64,000 nucleotides of DNA from Planococcus sp. 107-1 (GTDB lineage: Bacteria > Bacillota > Bacilli > Bacillales_A > Planococcaceae): positions 2,046,001 to 2,110,000 of the forward strand of contig NZ_CP090977.1 of NCBI RefSeq assembly GCF_021513255.1, written 5' to 3'. Numbering within the stretch: the stretch's first letter is position 1; every line of letters begins with the position of its first letter. The position numbers were made by a program, and so were the translations under genes. Shown piece after piece: positions 59,223-64,000 of this stretch. Under the pieces are notes generated by a model that was not told where the DNA came from, did no database searches, and saw nothing but the letters and a program-made list of their open reading frames with translations.

Positions 59223-60623
59223 TTACAGAATAAATTGTGACAAATCTTTGTTTTTAGCCACATTTTCAAGCTTTTCGTTCACATATTGAGGCGTGATATC
59301 GATTTGAGCCGGCGAAATCTCCGAAGCTTCAAATGACAGATCCTCCAATAAGCGTTCTAAAATCGTATGGAGCCTTCTAGCACCGATATTATCGGTATCC
59401 TGATTCACTTCATACGCTATTTCCGCTAGTCTGGTAATTGACGCATCATTGAAGTGTACCATAACTCCTTCTGTTTCGAGAAGCGCTTTGTACTGATTTA
59501 TCAAAGAATGTTTTGGTTCAGTAAGAATTTTGACGAAATCTTCGACTTCAAGCTTCTGAAGTTCAACACGGATTGGGAAGCGTCCCTGCAATTCCGGGAT
59601 CAAATCAGAAGGTTTTGACATATGGAACGCTCCGGCTGCCACAAACAGCACATAATCCGTTTTCACAGCCCCATATTTCGTCGATACGGTTGACCCTTCA
59701 ACAATCGGCAAGATATCGCGCTGCACCCCTTCCCGAGAAACATCCGCTGATGAAGAGTTGTTTTTGCTTGCAATCTTATCCATTTCATCAATGAAGATAA
59801 TGCCGTGCTGTTCAGCGCGTTGGATAGCTTCTAAAGCTACTTCCTCGTCATCCACCAATTTCGCAGCTTCTTCAGCCGTTAATATCCGGCGGGCTTCCTT
59901 CACTTGCAAACGGCGCTTTTTCTTTTTCTTCGGCATCAATGAAGACAAAGCATCTTGCATATTTGCTCCCATTTGTTCCATTCCCGAACCTTGCAAAGCA
60001 TCAAACATGGACGGCATATTTTCGGTCACTTCCACCATGACCCATTCGTCTTCCAGTTTTCCCGCTTTCAAGTCTGCAGCAATTTCCCGGCGTTTTACGC
60101 GGACTTCCACTTCAGCTGTCGGATCTTCCTCTTCTTGCTGCTCCATTTTCTGCCCGAAAAGCATTTCCAATGGATTTTGGCCATTCGCTTTTTTCTTGCG
60201 GGACGGCGCTAGCAATTTCACTATCCGTTCGTTGGCCGCAGATTCTGCTTGGAACTTGACGGCTTCGAATTTTTCTTCCTTGACGATGCGGACAGCCGCT
60301 TCCACAAGATCGCGGACCATTGATTCCACATCTCGTCCGACATAACCCACTTCTGTAAATTTCGTCGCTTCCACTTTAACAAAAGGCGCACCTGTCAGTT
60401 TTGCAATGCGACGGGCAATTTCCGTTTTCCCTACTCCCGTCGGTCCGATCATTAAAATGTTTTTTGGGATCACTTCGTCTCTCAATTCTTCATCCAACCG
60501 GCTTCTGCGGTAACGGTTTCTGAGTGCGATGGCAATTGAACGTTTAGCATCTTTTTGCCCGACGATGTAACGGTCCAAATGGTCGGTGATTTGTCTAGGA
60601 GTTAAATCTTGTTGTGTTTTCAT
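59223..60623 (-). CDS. hslU: HslU/ClpY ATPase of the HslUV protease
   Basis: This 466-residue AAA+ unfoldase has [17 protein letters not shown] at the start, Walker [10 protein letters not shown] near residue 58, the pore motif GYVGRD near residue 90, an inserted I domain (about 110-240) with a Lys/Arg-rich stretch, and Walker [12 protein letters not shown] near residue 275. It ends DLSQFIL, the C-terminal tail that docks in HslV. It overlaps hslV by four bases (ATGA). Confidence 0.97.
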   Translation of the reverse strand: MKTQQDLTPRQITDHLDRYIVGQKDAKRSIAIALRNRYRRSRLDEELRDEVIPKNILMIGPTGVGKTEIARRIAKLTGAPFVKVEATKFTEVGYVGRDVESMVRDLVEAAVRIVKEEKFEAVKFQAESAANERIVKLLAPSRKKKANGQNPLEMLFGQKMEQQEEEDPTAEVEVRVKRREIAADLKAGKLEDEWVMVEVTENMPSMFDALQGSGMEQMGANMQDALSSLMPKKKKKRRLQVKEARRILTAEEAAKLVDDEEVALEAIQRAEQHGIIFIDEMDKIASKNNSSSADVSREGVQRDILPIVEGSTVSTKYGAVKTDYVLFVAAGAFHMSKPSDLIPELQGRFPIRVELQKLEVEDFVKILTEPKHSLINQYKALLETEGVMVHFNDASITRLAEIAYEVNQDTDNIGARRLHTILERLLEDLSFEASEISPAQIDITPQYVNEKLENVAKNKDLSQFIL

Positions 60624-61168
60624 TTCCCCAACTCCTCTACGATGATTTCATGGTTCGTATATACACAAATATCCGCTGCTGTTTCGAGTGCAGACTGTGC
60701 AATTTCTTTAGCAGTCATTTGATCGCCGGCGTATTTTTTCAATGCACGCCCGGCAGCTAATGCGTAATTTCCGCCAGAACCGATCGCGAGTATGCCATCG
60801 TCCGGTTCGATCACTTCGCCTGTTCCGGCTACGAGAAGCAGTTCGCTTTTGTTCATAACGATCAACATCGCTTCTAATTGGCGAAGAATTTTATCTCCAC
60901 GCCATTGTTTTGCCAGTTCAACGGCTGCGCGTTGTAGATTGCCATTGTATTCAGTCAGCTTGTCTTCGAACATTTCAAAAAGCGTAAAAGCATCCGCTAC
61001 TGAACCGGCAAACCCGGTTAGTACCTGGCCGTTGTATAATCTCCGAACTTTTCTCGCTGTATGTTTCATAACGACTGCATTGCCGAAAGTGACTTGCCCG
61101 TCGCCTGACATCGCACATTCGCCGTTATGCCGCACTGCAAATATCGTAGTTGCATGGAATTCTTGCAT
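60620..61168 (-). CDS. hslV: HslV/ClpQ peptidase subunit
   Basis: This 182-residue proteasome-beta-like subunit begins [14 protein letters not shown] with [15 protein letters not shown] after it. A short propeptide should be removed to expose the first Thr of ATTIFAV as nucleophile. The B. subtilis homologue (CodW) uses a serine at its N-terminus; here residue 2 is Gln, so the threonine type is expected. ATG 61168 is preferred, after GGGGGACTTACC; the frame is open to 61201 without a matching site. It lies 13 bases after the xerC stop. Confidence 0.96.
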   Translation of the reverse strand: MQEFHATTIFAVRHNGECAMSGDGQVTFGNAVVMKHTARKVRRLYNGQVLTGFAGSVADAFTLFEMFEDKLTEYNGNLQRAAVELAKQWRGDKILRQLEAMLIVMNKSELLLVAGTGEVIEPDDGILAIGSGGNYALAAGRALKKYAGDQMTAKEIAQSALETAADICVYTNHEIIVEELGK

Positions 61169-61181
61169 GGTAAGTCCCCCT

Positions 61182-62075
61182 CTAAGCTCTTGGATGAGCA
61201 TTTAAATATGTTTTTCGTAAATGTTCTTTGGTCACATGTGTATAAACTTGCGTCGAACTTAAATGTGAATGCCCGAGCAATTCCTGCACCGTCCGCATAT
61301 CAGCTCCATTATTCAGCAAATGGGTTGCAAAAGTATGGCGGATCATATGGGGATAGATTGTGGAATTGACAGACGCTTTTTTCATGCACTCACTCAAGAT
61401 ATGACGGATGCCTCGGTCTGTCAGCAGTTCGCCGCGATTATTGACGAAGAGCCCTTGATGCTCTTTTTTCTTCATTAATCTAGGACGTGCTTCTTCAATG
61501 TAATGTTCCAATGCCTCATGGGCAAACTGTCCATAAGGGATGTAGCGCTCTTTCCGCCCTTTCCCCATGACTTTGACAATTTGCATGTGGCGGTCTAAAT
61601 CCTGCATCCGGATATTTACGCATTCGCTGACCCGCATGCCGGTCGCATATAACAATTCAAGGATCGCCATATTCCGCATAGACAAATTGTCTTCGCCTTG
61701 AACAGAACGGAATAAAGCCTCCATTTCTTCTTCATAGAAAAATTGCGGCAGGCGTTCCTCTTTTTTCGGATGGTAAAGCGACCGGAAAGCGGCTTCACTT
61801 AGTCCGAATTCACGGTTTCCATATTTGAAAAAGGAACGGATGGATGAGATTTTTCTTGAAATGGTCGTACGCGATAACGTCATTTCGTATAAATTCGTGA
61901 CATAATTTCTAGCATGCAAATATTCTACTTCCCGAATATCCGGAATCCCTTCTTTTTCTAGGAACAGAAAAAAATCCTCCAAATCTTTTTCATAATGGTG
62001 GACGGTGTGTTCAGAATAATTCTTTTCGAGTTGAATGTAGGTCATAAATGATTTGAGCATCTCTTCTTTATTCAT
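61182..62075 (-). CDS. xerC: Tyrosine recombinase XerC (CodV)
   Basis: This 297-residue recombinase has the N-terminal core-binding domain ([22 protein letters not shown]) and the catalytic domain with arginine in [11 protein letters not shown] near residue 150, [10 protein letters not shown] (His-x-x-Arg) near residue 242, [14 protein letters not shown] with the tyrosine near residue 277. With a partner Xer it resolves chromosome dimers at dif. ATG 62075 ([10 protein letters not shown]) follows AGGTGGG; the longer open frame to 62147 would run through the upstream terminator. Confidence 0.95.
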   Translation of the reverse strand: MNKEEMLKSFMTYIQLEKNYSEHTVHHYEKDLEDFFLFLEKEGIPDIREVEYLHARNYVTNLYEMTLSRTTISRKISSIRSFFKYGNREFGLSEAAFRSLYHPKKEERLPQFFYEEEMEALFRSVQGEDNLSMRNMAILELLYATGMRVSECVNIRMQDLDRHMQIVKVMGKGRKERYIPYGQFAHEALEHYIEEARPRLMKKKEHQGLFVNNRGELLTDRGIRHILSECMKKASVNSTIYPHMIRHTFATHLLNNGADMRTVQELLGHSHLSSTQVYTHVTKEHLRKTYLNAHPRA

Positions 62076-62105
62076 CCGATGGACCCACCTTTTTTGTACA
62101 AATAG

Positions 62106-62142
62106 AAAAGCCTCTAAATTATAACAACATTTAGAGGCTTTT
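62106..62142. terminator. Terminator between trmFO and xerC
   Basis: A perfect 14-bp stem AAAAGCCTCTAAAT/ATTTAGAGGCTTTT (62106-62119 with 62129-62142) lies 5 bases after the trmFO stop, with a T run on the plus-strand side and TTTTC on the minus-strand side. On the minus strand its loop and second arm also contain TATAATTT, so it might hold a -10 for xerC. Confidence 0.82.
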
Positions 62143-62147
62143 TTCAA

Positions 62148-63457
62148 TTAAACCGTCACGGTATTCATAAAATTGTGAATCGCTGCCAGTGCACGGTCAG
62201 CGTGCTTCTCTGCGCGTTCCTGCTTGGATTTTACGCGTTCGCCTAAATCCGGGAACAAACCGAAGTTGATGTTCATCGGCTGGAAGTTTTTGCTGTCAGC
62301 TTCCGTGATATAGCGGGCCATGCTTCCCAAAGCCGTTTCCGCCGGGAAGATGATCTGTTCTTCTCCAAGGGCAAGTTTAGCAGCATTGACTCCTGCAAGC
62401 AATCCGCTTCCCGCTGATTCTACGTAGCCTTCAACGCCTGTCATTTGGCCGGCAAAGAAGATATTCGGATTCGCTTTCAATTGATACGTCGGCTTCAATA
62501 CCCGCGGCGAGTTGATGAATGTATTGCGGTGCATTACACCGTATCTGACGATTTCTACATTCTCAAGCCCTGGAATCAAACGAAGCACTTCTTTTTGAGG
62601 TCCCCATTTCAAATGTGTTTGGAAACCGACAATATTGTAAAGCGTACCGGCAGCATCGTCCTGACGAAGCTGTACGACTGCATATGGGCGCTTGCCAGTT
62701 TTCGGATCTTCAAGCCCTACCGGCTTCATCGGTCCGAACGTCAACGTTTTTTCCCGCGTGCCGCCATAACTTCAACCGGCATACAGCCTTCAAAATAAAT
62801 CTCTTTTTCAAATTCTTTCAAAGGCACAACTTCCGCTTCAACTAAAGCCGTATGGAAACGTTTAAATTCTTCTTCCGTCATCGGGCAATTTAAATAAGCC
62901 GCTTCCCCTTTGTCATACCGGGATTTCAAATAGACTTTATCCATATCAATGCTGTCTTTTTCAACAATCGGCGCTGCCGCATCGTAGAAGTAAAGGTATT
63001 CTTCACCCGTCAATTCTCTGATTTTTTCAGCCAAAGCCGGTGAAGTTAGCGGACCTGTTGCAATGATTGTGATGCCTTCTGGTATTTCCGTTACTTCTTC
63101 GTTGATCACTTCGACTAAAGGATGATTGCGGACTTTGTCAGTTACCATCCCAGCAAACTCGTGGCGGTCAACTGCTAATGCTCCACCTGCAGGGACCGAA
63201 GCGCGGTCAGCAGATTCGATGATGACCGAATCCATGTGGCGCATTTCCTCTTTGATCACTCCGACTGCATTTGTAAGAGAGTTTGCACGCAATGAATTGC
63301 TGCATACCAATTCTGCAAATTTATCTGTATGGTGCGCAGGCGTCTGTTTTACTGGACGCATCTCATAAAGACGCACATTAATTCCTCGTTTGGCTACTTG
63401 CCAAGCTGCTTCACTTCCAGCAAGGCCTGCCCCTATCACGTTTACATACTTCGTCAT
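62148..63457 (-). CDS. trmFO: Methylenetetrahydrofolate-tRNA (uracil-5-)-methyltransferase TrmFO (frameshifted)
   Basis: Repaired length is 436 residues. The FAD loop [12 protein letters not shown] is at residues 9-20, followed by [21 protein letters not shown] and a C-terminal part with [20 protein letters not shown]. It makes 5-methyluridine 54 in tRNA using methylene-THF and FAD (Gid family). The break is at 62754-62757 (CCGC): MAARG should continue [16 protein letters not shown] after restoring one G. It lies between topA and xerC as in B. subtilis. ATG 63457 follows AGGTGTTAAAAC. Confidence 0.95.
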
Positions 63458-63476
63458 GTTTTAACACCTCTGTTTA

Positions 63477-64000
63477 TTATTGAACTTCTTCTTTGTAATC
63501 ACAGCTTGTACAATTGATCTGCACGCCTTTTTTGACTTTCTTTTCGACAAGCAGCTCACTGCATTTCGGACACGGCCGTTCGATGGGTTTATCCCAAGAA
63601 ACAAAGTCGCATTCCGGATAGCGTTCACAGCCATAGAAAATTCGGCGTTTCTTGCTTTTGCGTTCCACGATTTCGCCTTCTTTGCAGGTCGGGCATGTGA
63701 CGCCGATATGCTTGACGATCGCTTTTGTATTCCGGCATTCCGGGAAATTGCTGCAAGCCATGAATTTGCCGTACCGGCCAAGCTTAAAGACCATAGCTGA
63801 ACCGCACACTTCACAATCTTCTCCTGCAGGCTCATCTTTAATCTGGACTTTCTCCATTTCATTTTCAGCGACTTCGAGATCTTTTTCAAAATCCTTGAAG
63901 AATACATCAATGATGGCGCGCCAGTCGATATCGCCTTCTTCTACACTGTCCAAGTCATTTTCCATTTTCGCGGTAAACTCAATATTCAAGATATCCGGAA
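63477..64000 (-). CDS. topA: DNA topoisomerase I, C-terminal part (runs off the window)
   Basis: The last ~170 residues of TopA are seen: the end of the catalytic toroid ([20 protein letters not shown]) and three zinc-ribbon modules with Cys pairs [30 protein letters not shown] and [12 protein letters not shown]. TopA relaxes negative supercoils; the ribbons bind single-stranded DNA. The start and active-site tyrosine are beyond base 64000. It precedes trmFO by 19 bases. Confidence 0.96.
   Translation of the reverse strand, partial: PDILNIEFTAKMENDLDSVEEGDIDWRAIIDVFFKDFEKDLEVAENEMEKVQIKDEPAGEDCEVCGSAMVFKLGRYGKFMACSNFPECRNTKAIVKHIGVTCPTCKEGEIVERKSKKRRIFYGCERYPECDFVSWDKPIERPCPKCSELLVEKKVKKGVQINCTSCDYKEEVQ

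Noticed and set aside
1-64000. Reading the many broken genes as pseudogenes or as programmed frameshifting
   Set aside because: The list includes recA, infB, nusA, pnp and polC. Breaks are of both signs, lie at one tetramer and show no slippery heptamer with a stimulatory structure.
1-64000. CRISPR arrays, tRNA or rRNA genes, prophage, insertion sequences, toxin-antitoxin or defence genes
   Set aside because: No regularly spaced repeats, cloverleaf-like sequences, transposases or phage proteins were seen. The whole window is conserved housekeeping order.

Overview
The window is a compact stretch of housekeeping chromosome from a low-to-mid GC Gram-positive bacterium of the Bacillales. Gene order follows the Bacillus subtilis interval from topA/codY through polC, nusA-infB, pnp, spoIIIE, ymfC-ymfK, pgsA-cinA-recA, rny, mutS-mutL, miaA-hfq and ynbB to glnR-glnA. 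Several genes that B. subtilis has in this interval are missing: spoVS, cotE, spoVFA/B, tepA, dapG, dapA, ymfJ, kbl-tdh, an intact miaB and the whole fla/che block between codY and rpsB. Together with the protein sequences this suggests a non-sporulating member of the Planococcaceae (Planococcus/Planomicrobium type). That placement is inferred, not searched. Almost every gene lies on the minus strand; one small membrane-protein gene at 2141 lies on the plus strand.

Layout from left to right, which is against the direction of transcription. 1-2100: nitrogen control (glnA start, glnR with a paired GlnR operator and a strong promoter) and a PLP lyase-like gene. 2100-3100: a TRIC-like channel and a rhodanese. 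3200-9800: hfq, miaA, a lipase-like hydrolase, mutL and mutS. 9800-13300: an interspersed repeat, ricA, ymdB and rny. 13300-21700: recA with promoter and LexA box, cinA, pgsA, rodZ, ymfK, ymfI and two M16 peptidase-like genes. 21800-27400: a nucleoside ABC transporter (nupNOPQ type) under a GntR/HutC regulator gene. 27500-36500: the DNA translocase SpoIIIE/FtsK, RNase J2, asd, an M16 peptidase and pnp. 36600-44400: rpsO, ribF, truB, rbfA, ylxP, infB, ylxQ, ylxR, nusA and rimP. 44400-56300: polC, proS, rseP, dxr, cdsA, uppS, frr and pyrH. 56300-64000: tsf, rpsB with leader, codY, hslU, hslV, xerC, trmFO and the 3' end of topA.

The most striking feature concerns the sequence itself. At least 18 reading-frame breaks interrupt genes that cannot all be dead, including recA (twice), infB, nusA, pnp, polC, mutL, rodZ, rimP, trmFO, miaA and ynbB. 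In every case the protein resumes at once in another frame after gain or loss of one base (in polC possibly two). Sixteen of the 18 breaks lie at or within a few bases of a GCGG/CCGC tetranucleotide, usually as a G run shortened by one. This looks like a systematic base-calling error, possibly linked to a methylated motif, rather than biology. I annotated these genes over their full repaired span and marked the break in each.

I found no rRNA, tRNA, CRISPR array, prophage or insertion sequence, and nothing that looks like a new multi-gene system. Other points of interest are a short apparent remnant of miaB in front of ricA, two hairpins between nupN and nupO, a ribosomal-protein leader in front of rpsB, and the repeat-bearing gap where B. 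subtilis carries its flagellar operon.
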